Part shown: positions 1 through 6,510 of the stretch, piece by piece | How the letters are laid out: the number at the start of each line of letters is the position of its first letter | Numbering within the stretch: position 1 is the first letter of the stretch | Assembly (NCBI GenBank): GCA_021545625.1 | Contig: JAJRVH010000176.1 | Location: 1-16,541 of the forward strand | Direction of reading: 5' to 3' | Length of the DNA stretch: 16,541 nucleotides | Source of the DNA: Zetaproteobacteria bacterium | GTDB taxonomy: Bacteria; Pseudomonadota; Zetaproteobacteria; Mariprofundales; Mariprofundaceae | Position numbers and translations under genes: made by a program | Notes under the pieces: model-generated | Seen by the model: the letters and a program-made list of their open reading frames with translations, nothing else | The model's database searches: none | Told to the model about the DNA's origin: nothing

Positions 1-1153
1 AATTGGCCCGCTGTTCGGGCGTGAGGCTGGCATAGCTCGACCAATGTGCGACCGGCTGCGCCTCCCCATCCAGACGGCGAAGAAACGCCTCGCGCCCCTC
101 GGCGGCCAGTATCGAATCGGGATCCTCGCCCTCCGGCAGATAGAGAAAACGTGGCGCATGCTCGGCCTTCAGCAACGGCAGCATGCGCTCCAGCGCCCGC
201 CAGGCGGCCTGACGGCCGGCCCGATCGCCGTCGAAGCAAAACACCGGCGCATCGTGCAGACGCAGGATCTCCCTGATCTGGCGTTCGCCGATGGCTGTGC
301 CCAGCGGAGCCAGACCGATCTTCAGCCCGTGCGCGGCCAGGGCCAGCACGTCCATATAGCCTTCCACGATTACCAGCCGCTTTTCCCTGCGTATCGCGTC
401 GCGGTGCTCGGAAAAGCCGTACAGCAATTCGGATTTGTGAAACCATGCCGTTTCCGGCGAGTTGAGATATTTCGGCTCGCCATCGCCCAGAACGCGTCCG
501 CCGAAACCGACCACGTGGCCGCGCCGGTCCCGGATCGTGAACATCAGCCGGTCCCGGAAACGGTCGCCATAGCCCCGCTCGCCCCTGAACAGCAGACCCA
601 GCGCCTCCAGCCGGGCCGCAACCTGCTGCTCCGGACCCGCCGCGGCGAACACCTTCTGCATGAACCCGTACCCCGGCGGCGCATAGCCGAGTCCGTAATC
701 GCGGACAATGGCTGCCGGCAGCCCCCGCTTTTCAAGATAGGCGCGCGCCTTGTCTCCCGCCTCGCCGTTCAGGTTTCGCATAAAGGCTGCGGCCGCCTGC
801 TCCAGCATCTGCAGGGCGCGGCGGTTACGATCCCGCTCCCCCGGTTCCTGCCGGGTTGCCGCCGGAATCTCCAGGCCGGCCTTTTCAGCCAGATACTCGA
901 CCGCCTCCGGAAACGAATAGCCGTCGTGATCCATCAGAAACTGGAATGCGCCACCGCCCTTGCCGCAGCCGAAACAGTAATACAGCTGCTTGTCGGCCGA
1001 CACGGAAAACGACGGCGATTTCTCGTGATGAAACGGGCAAAGCCCCATCAGATTGGAGCCGGACTTCTTCAGCTCCACATGCCGGGCGATCAGATCGACA
1101 ATGTCGGTCCGGGACAGGACCTCGTCCAGAAATGCCGGGGAAAAATTAGCCAT
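1..1153 (-). CDS. dnaG: DNA primase DnaG (C-terminus cut by window edge)
   Basis: DNA primase makes the RNA primers for Okazaki fragments at the replication fork together with DnaB helicase. About 384 N-terminal residues are present and the gene runs off the left edge. The N-terminal CHC2 zinc ribbon is complete: C39-P-F-H42 and C60-F-G-C63. The catalytic TOPRIM domain follows, with the glutamate in IVEGYMD (E264) and the metal-binding DGDRAG motif (D308, D310). The helicase-binding C-terminal domain lies outside the window. The start MANFSPAFLDEVLSRTDIVD matches the usual DnaG N-terminus. It is preceded by AAGGA at only about 3 nt, an unusually short spacing that suggests modest initiation. 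It lies downstream of rpsU and yqeY in the macromolecular-synthesis arrangement. Identity is seen directly from motifs and order. Confidence 0.97.
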   Translation of the reverse strand, partial: MANFSPAFLDEVLSRTDIVDLIARHVELKKSGSNLMGLCPFHHEKSPSFSVSADKQLYYCFGCGKGGGAFQFLMDHDGYSFPEAVEYLAEKAGLEIPAATRQEPGERDRNRRALQMLEQAAAAFMRNLNGEAGDKARAYLEKRGLPAAIVRDYGLGYAPPGYGFMQKVFAAAGPEQQVAARLEALGLLFRGERGYGDRFRDRLMFTIRDRRGHVVGFGGRVLGDGEPKYLNSPETAWFHKSELLYGFSEHRDAIRREKRLVIVEGYMDVLALAAHGLKIGLAPLGTAIGERQIREILRLHDAPVFCFDGDRAGRQAAWRALERMLPLLKAEHAPRFLYLPEGEDPDSILAAEGREAFLRRLDGEAQPVAHWSSYASLTPEQRAN

Positions 1154-1170
1154 ACTTCCTTATGTAGCGT

Positions 1171-1204
1171 TGCCCGCCACCGAATGCAAGCGGACAGGCG
1201 GGCA
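1171..1204 (-). other. Hairpin between yqeY and dnaG
   Basis: A perfect 8-bp inverted repeat, TGCCCGCC (1171-1178) and GGCGGGCA (1197-1204), with an 18-nt loop. It sits almost entirely in the 53-nt gap between the yqeY stop and the dnaG start. No T-tract follows in the direction of transcription, so it is not a standard terminator. It could be an RNA-processing or mRNA-stability element: in E. coli the transcript of the rpsU-dnaG-rpoD operon is processed, although at a different site. The function here is inference. Confidence 0.45.
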
Positions 1205-1206
1205 TC

Positions 1207-1644
1207 TCAGCCCAGCTTCGCCTTGACCAGCCCTGAAAGCTTGCCCATATCGGCGCGGCCGGCCGCGCGGGCCTTGACGATGCCCATCACCCTGCCCATG
1301 TCGCGCATCGATGATGCGCCCGTTTCGGCAATGGCCGACTCGACCAGCTGCGCCAGCTCCTCGTCGCTGAGCGGCTCGGGCAGGTAGGCCTGGATCACCT
1401 CGACCTCGGCCAGCTCGGAAGCAGCCAGATCATCGCGGCCGGCGTCGGCATACTGCCTTGCCGCATCGCGACGCTGCTTGACCAGCCGAGAAAACACCGC
1501 CATCGCCTCATCATCGCTCAGCGCATGCCCGAGTTCGATCTCCCGATCCTTGATCGCCGCGCGCAACATGCTAATCGCCGATAGACGCGCCTTGTCTCCG
1601 GCCTTCATTGCGGCCTTCATATCTTCAACCAGCTGTTTCAGCAT
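1207..1644 (-). CDS. yqeY: GatB/YqeY domain protein
   Basis: A 145-residue protein of the YqeY family, related to the C-terminal tail domain of the GatB subunit of tRNA amidotransferase. The length is normal for the family. Sequence signs are the N-terminal LKQLVEDMKAAMKAGDKARL helix, the S-MLRAAIKDREIELG segment, a central VIQAYLPEPLSDEEL motif and the C-terminal MGRVMGIVKARAAGRADMG helix. The start at 1644 is chosen because GGAG lies 6 nt upstream; a longer in-frame reading to 1683 runs back into the terminator of rpsU. It lies between rpsU and dnaG, an order seen in several proteobacteria. Its molecular role is not firmly known; binding to tRNA or charged tRNA is inferred from the GatB relationship. 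Confidence 0.93.
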   Translation of the reverse strand: MLKQLVEDMKAAMKAGDKARLSAISMLRAAIKDREIELGHALSDDEAMAVFSRLVKQRRDAARQYADAGRDDLAASELAEVEVIQAYLPEPLSDEELAQLVESAIAETGASSMRDMGRVMGIVKARAAGRADMGKLSGLVKAKLG

Positions 1645-1681
1645 TTCACTCTCCCGTGGCGCATGGTACGCCCTGTCCATC

Positions 1682-1714
1682 AAACAAAATTGCCGGACCC
1701 AACGGGCCCGGCAA
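1682..1714 (-). terminator. Intrinsic terminator after rpsU
   Basis: On the minus strand an 11-bp stem, TTGCCGGGCCC / GGGTCCGGCAA (one G-U pair), closes a GTT loop and is followed by TTTTGTTT. It starts 26 nt after the rpsU stop codon and ends before the yqeY start. It should stop most rpsU transcripts, letting a minority read through into yqeY and dnaG. The E. coli macromolecular-synthesis operon likewise has a terminator between rpsU and dnaG that lowers primase expression. Confidence 0.85.
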
Positions 1715-1740
1715 TGCAGTTAACCAAGCCTGTCAAAGGC

Positions 1741-1956
1741 TTAATAATCGCGGTTCTCGCGCATACGCACGCGACGCAGACGCTTCATCAGACGCTTGCG
1801 CGCGGCTGCCTCCTTGCGTTTCCTGGCAATGGAAGGTTTCTCGTAGGCTTCGCGGCGACGGCATTCGCTGATCACTCCGCCTTTTTCCACCTGCTTGCGG
1901 AAACGCTTGAGTGCGATCTCGAACGGCTCATCAGGATTGACTCGAATTCCTGGCAT
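1741..1956 (-). CDS. rpsU: 30S ribosomal protein S21
   Basis: A 71-residue basic protein with the family's standard length and start, MPGIRVNPDEPFEIALKRF. It has the typical arginine/lysine-rich C-terminal half ending LRRVRMRENRDY. S21 joins the small subunit near the 3' end of 16S rRNA and helps the pairing of mRNA leaders with the anti-Shine-Dalgarno sequence. A four-codon longer reading (MMFF) is rejected because the ribosome binding site spacing fits 1956. It is the first gene of the rpsU-yqeY-dnaG group and is divergent from murJ. Confidence 0.97.
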   Translation of the reverse strand: MPGIRVNPDEPFEIALKRFRKQVEKGGVISECRRREAYEKPSIARKRKEAAARKRLMKRLRRVRMRENRDY

Positions 1957-1963
1957 AAAAAAC

Positions 1964-1974
1964 ATCACCTCCTT
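1964..1974 (-). promoter_or_regulatory. Near-perfect extended Shine-Dalgarno of rpsU
   Basis: The minus strand reads AAGGAGGTGAT, then 7 nt, then the rpsU ATG. All 11 bases can pair with the 3' tail of 16S rRNA, the strongest such site in the window. This fixes the S21 start at 1956 and predicts high translation. The neighbouring genes mostly have 4-5 base matches. Confidence 0.9.
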
Positions 1975-2079
1975 CCCTGCTCCGGGACAACAATCATTCG
2001 CTCTGACCGGATGGCGACGTTAGTCTTGTTCCAGCTGCTGCCCGAAAACGGCGGCTCAGCGCGAAAAGGGCGACGGATT
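1975..2079. promoter_or_regulatory. Divergent promoter region between rpsU and murJ
   Basis: This is the only divergent gene junction in the window, so it should hold promoters for rpsU (minus) and murJ (plus). I could not find a convincing pair of -35 and -10 boxes on either strand. The assignment rests on gene orientation only. Confidence 0.4.
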
Positions 2080-3672
2080 ATGGCCAACGAAACCGACAAG
2101 TCAAATAGCCGCAGCGCATCGGGCCTGTTGCGCGCCGCCGGACAGATCGGCGGCTGGACCATGGCCTCGCGCCTGCTCGGCTTCGTGCGGGACATCCTGC
2201 TTGCCCGCGTGCTCGGCGCCGGCGTGCTGGCCGATGCTTTCTTCGTCGCCTTCAAGTTACCGAACTTCTTTCGCCGCATGTTTGCCGAAGGCACGCTGAC
2301 CGTCGCGCTGGTGCCGGTGCTGTCCGACGCCCGGCAAAGCGGCGAGGAGGAGGCGCACCGCTATCTCGATGCGCTGGCGACACTGCTGCTGATCGTCCTG
2401 CTTCTGTTCAGCGTTACCGGCGTCGTACTCATGCCATGGCTGCTGTATCTGTTTGCCCCCGGCTTTGCCGACGAACCGGACCGCTGGCAGCAGACCCTGC
2501 TGCTGGCCCGCTGGATGTTTCCCTATCTGGCGCTGATTTCCCTGACGGCCATGGCCTGGGGGGTTCTGAATGCCTACAAAAAATTTGCGCTGGCGGCCGC
2601 CACGCCGGTCCTGCTGAACCTGTCCATCATCGCCGCAGCGCTCTGGCTCGCACCGATCATGGACCATGCCGGGCTGGCGCTGGCTTTCGGTGTATTGCTG
2701 GGAGGCATGTTGCAACTGGCCATCCAGCTGCCGGCGCTCAGACGCATCGGCTGGCTGCCGCGCATCAGCCTCGATTTCAAACAGCCGCGTATTCTCGAAA
2801 CCATGAAACTGTTCGGACCGGCGCTGCTGGCGATCGCGGCCGTGCAGCTGAACATCCTGGTCGGCACCATCCTCGCCACCCTGCTTGCCACCGGCGCCGT
2901 CTCCTATCTCTATTATGCCGATCGCATCGTCCAGCTGCCGCTGGCATTGTTCGGCATTGCCATGAGCACGGCGCTGCTACCGACCCTGTCCGGCCACCTG
3001 AGCAACGACGACGAACAGGCGGCAGGCGAGGACCTGAAATCAGGACTGGCCTGGCTGACATGGCTGACCCTGCCCGCCGTGGCCGGCGCCCTGTATCTGG
3101 CCGAACCGATCATCGTCACGCTGTTCGAGCAGGGAGCATTTTCCCATGCCGATGCCCGCGCCACGGCTGCGGCGCTGCAAGCCTACGCCGTTGGCCTGAT
3201 CGCCTTCTGCTGGGTCAAACTGCTGGCCACCGCCTGCTATGCCGGCAAGGATGCCGGGGCGCCGATGCGCTTCGCGGCGATCAGCGTCGGCGTCAATATC
3301 GCGCTGGCCATCGTGCTGATGCAGTTCTGGAGCTATGTCGGCCTGGCCCTGGCCACGTCGCTGGCGGCCTTCGTCAATGTTGCGCTGCTGTTCATGCGCC
3401 TGCAGCGTCGTTATGGCCGCCTGATCGACCGCCGCAACCTGCGCCGCATGCTGGGAGCAATACTGGCGAGCCTGATCATGCTGGGCGGTCTGTATCTGCT
3501 GGAAACATTCTGGGCCTTTCCGGCCGGCGGCAAGCTGGCCCAGGCCGCCTGGGTGGCCGCCGCGGTGGGCGGCGGCGTGGTTCTGTTTTTCTGCTCGGCC
3601 GTTCTGCTCGGCGAGCGCGACATCGCCCGACGCCTGCTCGGGCAAAGCAAGGGGGAACGCCATGCGCCGTGA
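2080..3672 (+). CDS. murJ: Lipid II flippase MurJ
   Basis: A 530-residue polytopic inner-membrane protein of the MOP exporter superfamily. MurJ moves lipid II from the cytoplasmic to the periplasmic face of the inner membrane for peptidoglycan synthesis. The N-terminus has the family signature SRLLGFVRD and DAFFVAFKLPNFFRRMFAEG. R31, R37 and the R65-R66 pair correspond to arginines important in E. coli MurJ. Many hydrophobic segments follow, consistent with 14 membrane helices. The start at 2080 (MANETDKSNS) adds about 13 residues compared with E. coli; the ribosome binding site (AAGGG) is weak, and an ATG at 2011 is the main alternative. The upstream in-frame reading overlaps rpsU on the other strand and is not coding. 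The gene ends 11 nt inside the next gene. Confidence 0.96.
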   Translation: MANETDKSNSRSASGLLRAAGQIGGWTMASRLLGFVRDILLARVLGAGVLADAFFVAFKLPNFFRRMFAEGTLTVALVPVLSDARQSGEEEAHRYLDALATLLLIVLLLFSVTGVVLMPWLLYLFAPGFADEPDRWQQTLLLARWMFPYLALISLTAMAWGVLNAYKKFALAAATPVLLNLSIIAAALWLAPIMDHAGLALAFGVLLGGMLQLAIQLPALRRIGWLPRISLDFKQPRILETMKLFGPALLAIAAVQLNILVGTILATLLATGAVSYLYYADRIVQLPLALFGIAMSTALLPTLSGHLSNDDEQAAGEDLKSGLAWLTWLTLPAVAGALYLAEPIIVTLFEQGAFSHADARATAAALQAYAVGLIAFCWVKLLATACYAGKDAGAPMRFAAISVGVNIALAIVLMQFWSYVGLALATSLAAFVNVALLFMRLQRRYGRLIDRRNLRRMLGAILASLIMLGGLYLLETFWAFPAGGKLAQAAWVAAAVGGGVVLFFCSAVLLGERDIARRLLGQSKGERHAP

Positions 3673-4477
3673 TATTCTCGTCTTCGATATTGAAACTGTC
3701 GTCGATGCCGATGCCGCCCGGCGCATCCTGCGCGACGACAGCCTTGACGACAGCCAGGCCCGCGACGCGCTCGGCCGCTATTTTCTGGACAAGACCGACG
3801 GCCGCAACGACTTTCCCCGCCAGCCCTTTCATCAGGTCGTCGCCATCAGCTATGCGCATCTGATTCGCGAGCCCGGCGAAGGAAGCTCCGAACTGGTGAT
3901 CCGGCAACTGGCCAGTGGCGGCGAACCGGACAGCACGGAAGCCGAGCTGATCGAGGGCTTTTTCCGCATCATCGATCAGCGCGCCCCGCAACTGGTCAGT
4001 TTCAACGGCCGCAGCTTCGATGTACCGGTACTGAAATACCGCGCCATGGCGCACAGCCTTTCCTGTCCGCGCTGGTTCAGCCAGGGCGACAGGTGGAACA
4101 ACTATGACGCCCGCTATTCGCAGGAATATCATCTCGATCTGCTGGAAGTATTGTCGGATTTCGGCGCTTCGGCGCGCTGCTCGATGGACGAGGTCGCCGC
4201 GGTCTTCGGGGTACCCGGCAAGCTGGCGACGGCCGGCGACGATGTGCGGTCAATGTTCGAAAGCGGCGACATCGATGCCATCCGCAATTACTGCGAAACC
4301 GATGTCTGTACGACGCTGCTGCTGTTTCTGCGCCAGCAGCTGTTCAGCGGCGCCCTGAACGAGCCGGGCTATGCGCGCGCCGTGCTCGGCCTGCGCAATT
4401 ATCTTCAGGAAGAATCCGTAACCCGGCCGCATCTGGCCGAATATCTGGCCGCCTGGGGGCATGAAGAAGGGGCCTGA
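3662..4477 (+). CDS. Predicted 3'-5' exonuclease, PolB-type (DnaQ fold)
   Basis: A 271-residue protein of the family described as predicted 3'-5' exonuclease related to the proofreading domain of DNA polymerase B. The DEDD acidic residues are visible: D9 and E11 in FDIET, D120 in FNGRSFDVP, and Y210/D214 in NYCETD, making it a DEDDy-type nuclease. These residues bind two metal ions for hydrolysis of nucleotides from a 3' end. No polymerase domain is attached. It overlaps the end of murJ by 11 nt and has AAGGGGG upstream of its ATG, so the two are very probably cotranscribed. The cellular role is not known; DNA repair or RNA trimming are both possible. Family assignment is strong, substrate is inference. 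Confidence 0.9.
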   Translation: MRRDILVFDIETVVDADAARRILRDDSLDDSQARDALGRYFLDKTDGRNDFPRQPFHQVVAISYAHLIREPGEGSSELVIRQLASGGEPDSTEAELIEGFFRIIDQRAPQLVSFNGRSFDVPVLKYRAMAHSLSCPRWFSQGDRWNNYDARYSQEYHLDLLEVLSDFGASARCSMDEVAAVFGVPGKLATAGDDVRSMFESGDIDAIRNYCETDVCTTLLLFLRQQLFSGALNEPGYARAVLGLRNYLQEESVTRPHLAEYLAAWGHEEGA

Positions 4478-4484
4478 TGGCCCC
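4463..4484 (-). terminator. Possible terminator at convergent gene ends
   Basis: A 6-bp GC stem GGGGCC / GGCCCC (4469-4484) with an ATCA loop. On the minus strand it is followed by TTCTTC, giving a weak intrinsic terminator for the dapD-SRPBCC operon about 25 nt after its last stop. The loop contains the stop codon of the plus-strand exonuclease gene. On the plus strand there is no T-tract. Confidence 0.45.
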
Positions 4485-4508
4485 CGATTGCCGGCACGTC
4501 GCCCGCGA

Positions 4509-4955
4509 TCAGGCGCCCGCCTCCAGCAGCTCCTTCAGATTGGCGAAATCCATGTCCATTTCGCGCTGGGCGATGTGAGCCACCACCGGCGAGGCAAGCT
4601 TGAAAAAGCGTCCGACATCGATGGACAGCGTGCGCGTAACCCGCGTGCCGTTGCCGGCCGACTCAAACTTCATCGTCGTTTCCATCGGAAACGGGCCGGA
4701 CGTGGTTTTTGCCGACCACTCGCTGCCGTCCTCGCTGCGACCGGTCACTTCCCAGTTCTGCTCAATCACACGACCGAGAAATTTTTCCTTCACATGATAG
4801 ACGGTACCGACGACCGGCTCGCCCGGCGTGATCTTCTCCGACTCCAGCACCGACGTCTGCCACATCGGGTCGTTGACGTTATCATCGACGAAGGCGATCA
4901 CCTCGTCGACCGGACGCTCAATCTCGATACTGGCTTCCAGTCTGCTCAGCGGCAT
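4509..4955 (-). CDS. SRPBCC (polyketide cyclase/START-like) family protein
   Basis: A 148-residue soluble protein with no signal peptide. It looks like a SRPBCC helix-grip protein: an N-terminal strand IEIERPVDEVIAFVDD, central strands (YHVKEKFLGRVIEQNWEVTG and AKTTSGPFPMETTMKFES), the TRVTRTLSIDV strand, and a long C-terminal helix from about residue 125 to the end. This fold binds hydrophobic ligands in a cavity; no ligand can be named. The ATG at 4955 has GGGAGGT 5 nt upstream. It follows dapD by 31 nt and is probably the last gene of that transcript. I see no motif linking it to lysine synthesis, so it may be carried along by position. Confidence 0.85.
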   Translation of the reverse strand: MPLSRLEASIEIERPVDEVIAFVDDNVNDPMWQTSVLESEKITPGEPVVGTVYHVKEKFLGRVIEQNWEVTGRSEDGSEWSAKTTSGPFPMETTMKFESAGNGTRVTRTLSIDVGRFFKLASPVVAHIAQREMDMDFANLKELLEAGA

Positions 4956-4986
4956 GGCTTACCTCCCCTTGTAAACGCGGTCGATA

Positions 4987-5811
4987 TCAGAACTCGCGCA
5001 GCAGTTCCGTAATCCCGGTCTTCGAACGGGTCTTCTCGTCCACCTTCTTGACGATCACCGCACAATACAGATTCGGTCCGCCCGCCTTGCCGGGCATCGA
5101 GCCGGATACAACCACCGAATAGGGAGGAACCTCGCCGTAAAAGGTTTCACCGCTTTCGCGATCGTAGATACGCGTCGACTTGCCGATGAACACGCCCATC
5201 GAAATCACCGAGCCCTCGCGCACGATCACGCCCTCGACCACCTCGGAACGGGCGCCGATAAAGCAGTTGTCCTCGATAATCGTCGGCGTGGCCTGCAACG
5301 GCTCCAGCACGCCGCCGATGCCGACGCCGCCGGACAGATGCACGTTCTTGCCGATCTGGGCGCAGGAGCCGACCGTCGCCCAGGTATCGACCATCGTACC
5401 CTCGTCCACATAGGCGCCGATATTGACATAGGACGGCATCAGCACTGCCTTGGATGCAATGAACGCGCCCTTGCGTACCGTCGCCGGCGGCACGACGCGG
5501 ATGCCGGCCTTGCGGAACATCTCCTCACCCCAGGTCGCGAACTTCAGCGGCACCTTGTCGTAGTAATTCGATACGCCGCCGTTGATCACCTGATTGTCAT
5601 GCAACTTGAAGAACAGCAGCACGGCCTTCTTCAGCCATTCATTGGTAATCCAGTTACCGGCCTCGTCCTTCTCGGCCACGCGCACACCGCCGTCATCGAG
5701 CAGCTGGATCGCATGCTCGACCGCCTCGCGCACCTCTGGCGCGGCATCCCGGGCCGTCCACCCGGACCGTGTCTCCCACGCCTGTTCAATTACTTCCTGC
5801 AAATGGTTCAT
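4987..5811 (-). CDS. dapD: 2,3,4,5-tetrahydropyridine-2,6-dicarboxylate N-succinyltransferase
   Basis: A 274-residue enzyme, the same length as E. coli DapD. It transfers succinyl from succinyl-CoA to tetrahydrodipicolinate, committing it to the succinylase branch of diaminopimelate and lysine synthesis in the cytoplasm. The highly conserved left-handed beta-helix core is clear: PSYVNIGAYVDEGTMVDTW, VGSCAQIGKNVHLSGGVGIG, LEPLQATPTIIEDNCFIGAR and EGSVISMGVFIGKSTRIYDR. The N-terminal WLKKAVLLFFKLHDN and the C-terminal LYCAVIVKKVDEKTRSKTGI segments also match the family. The start at 5811 (MNHLQEVIEQAWE) is chosen by alignment with the family and by AGGGG 6 nt upstream; a nine-codon longer reading is rejected. 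That ribosome binding site lies at the stop codon of the broken lipoprotein gene upstream. Confidence 0.98.
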   Translation of the reverse strand: MNHLQEVIEQAWETRSGWTARDAAPEVREAVEHAIQLLDDGGVRVAEKDEAGNWITNEWLKKAVLLFFKLHDNQVINGGVSNYYDKVPLKFATWGEEMFRKAGIRVVPPATVRKGAFIASKAVLMPSYVNIGAYVDEGTMVDTWATVGSCAQIGKNVHLSGGVGIGGVLEPLQATPTIIEDNCFIGARSEVVEGVIVREGSVISMGVFIGKSTRIYDRESGETFYGEVPPYSVVVSGSMPGKAGGPNLYCAVIVKKVDEKTRSKTGITELLREF

Positions 5812-5819
5812 ATATACCC

Positions 5820-6492
5820 CTATTGCTTTTTCCACCATGCCAGCGCCTTCGCCCGGTCAAAGGGCGAAAAGGCCTCCCTGCTGACCTGTACGGACTTCAG
5901 CACCGGAAACTTCTCCCGGAACACCTTCATGTCCTGTTCGTAACGGTCTTCCAGCAACACGTCGAATGTGCCTCCCGAAAACCCCATCACAGCCTGATCA
6001 ACCAGCGGAATGACCGGCCCCGCGCGGAACTCGCCATCCCTCCGCTCACGAATAGTACCAGTCGCCCGCCCTAAATAAACCACCTGGCCGGCATGCAGTT
6101 CAACGTCCTGATGAATGGGCAGGAAACAGTTGCCGACCACAAACACCCTGGCGGAAAAGCCGCCGGTACCCCTCAACACATAGCGGCCCGCCGGTACGGC
6201 CATCCGCACATAATAAACACCGGCCTGTTCAAACACCGGCCTGTTCCGCTTCCGCATCAACAACGTAATTCAGGCGATCCTCGGCCCCTCTCACCATCGG
6301 CTTTTCCCAGAACACGACATTGGGCACCGGTTGATAGTCCGGCTTATAGGCATTGGTCATTTTGACACTCATCAGCACAAGCGCCTGATCCCCCAGATCC
6401 AGACTCCTGGTTTCATGGTCAATAGCCATCTTGTGGGGGGTCGCGCATGCCCCCAACAGCGGAAGCAGGCACAGCAGCATCCATTTTTTCAT
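5820..6492 (-). pseudogene. Lipoprotein gene split by a 16-bp tandem duplication
   Basis: Two overlapping frames form one broken gene. The first (start 6492) begins MKKWMLLCLLPLLGACA, a lipoprotein signal with lipobox L-G-A-C16, and reads to ...DAEAEQAGV before a stop at 6229. The second frame (to 5820) reads ...FEQAGVYYVRMAVPAGRYVLRG and ends in LAWWKKQ. The junction contains two perfect copies of a 16-bp unit (6215-6246), and 16 is not a multiple of 3. Removing one copy joins the frames without loss as EQAGVYYVRM, giving a 218-residue protein. It would be an outer- or inner-membrane-anchored lipoprotein with a beta-rich domain; the pattern PAGRYVL ... AGQVVYLG recalls small lipoproteins of the DUF2846 type, but this is a guess. 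AGGAG sits upstream of 6492. The gene lies between the decarboxylase (18-nt gap) and dapD (8-nt gap). It could be a true pseudogene, a reversible off-state or an assembly error. Confidence 0.85.
6215..6246. repeat. Perfect 16-bp tandem duplication
   Basis: The plus strand unit AAACACCGGCCTGTTC occurs twice with no spacer (6215-6230 and 6231-6246). The flanking bases do not extend the match. It shifts the reading frame of the lipoprotein gene that contains it. Confidence 0.98.
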
Positions 6493-6510
6493 ATTCAGCA
6501 CTCCTGGCAT

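Noticed and set aside
44..1387. Long plus-strand reading frame of 447 residues opposite dnaG and yqeY
   Set aside because: It is antisense to dnaG, whose zinc and TOPRIM motifs are intact. Long open antisense frames are expected from GC-rich codon use, and the product has no recognisable domain.
1663..2079. A 139-codon N-terminal extension of murJ
   Set aside because: It runs antisense through rpsU and its terminator and has no similarity to MurJ N-termini.
2436..3863. Plus-strand frame of 475 residues overlapping murJ in another frame
   Set aside because: murJ is a full-length conserved membrane protein in the other frame; this frame is low-complexity and has no domain.
5820..6263. The C-terminal half of the broken lipoprotein as an independent 147-residue gene
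   Set aside because: It would need a TTG start or an ATG at 6257 without a ribosome binding site, and its first residues are out-of-frame translation of the duplicated segment. The single-gene explanation is exact.
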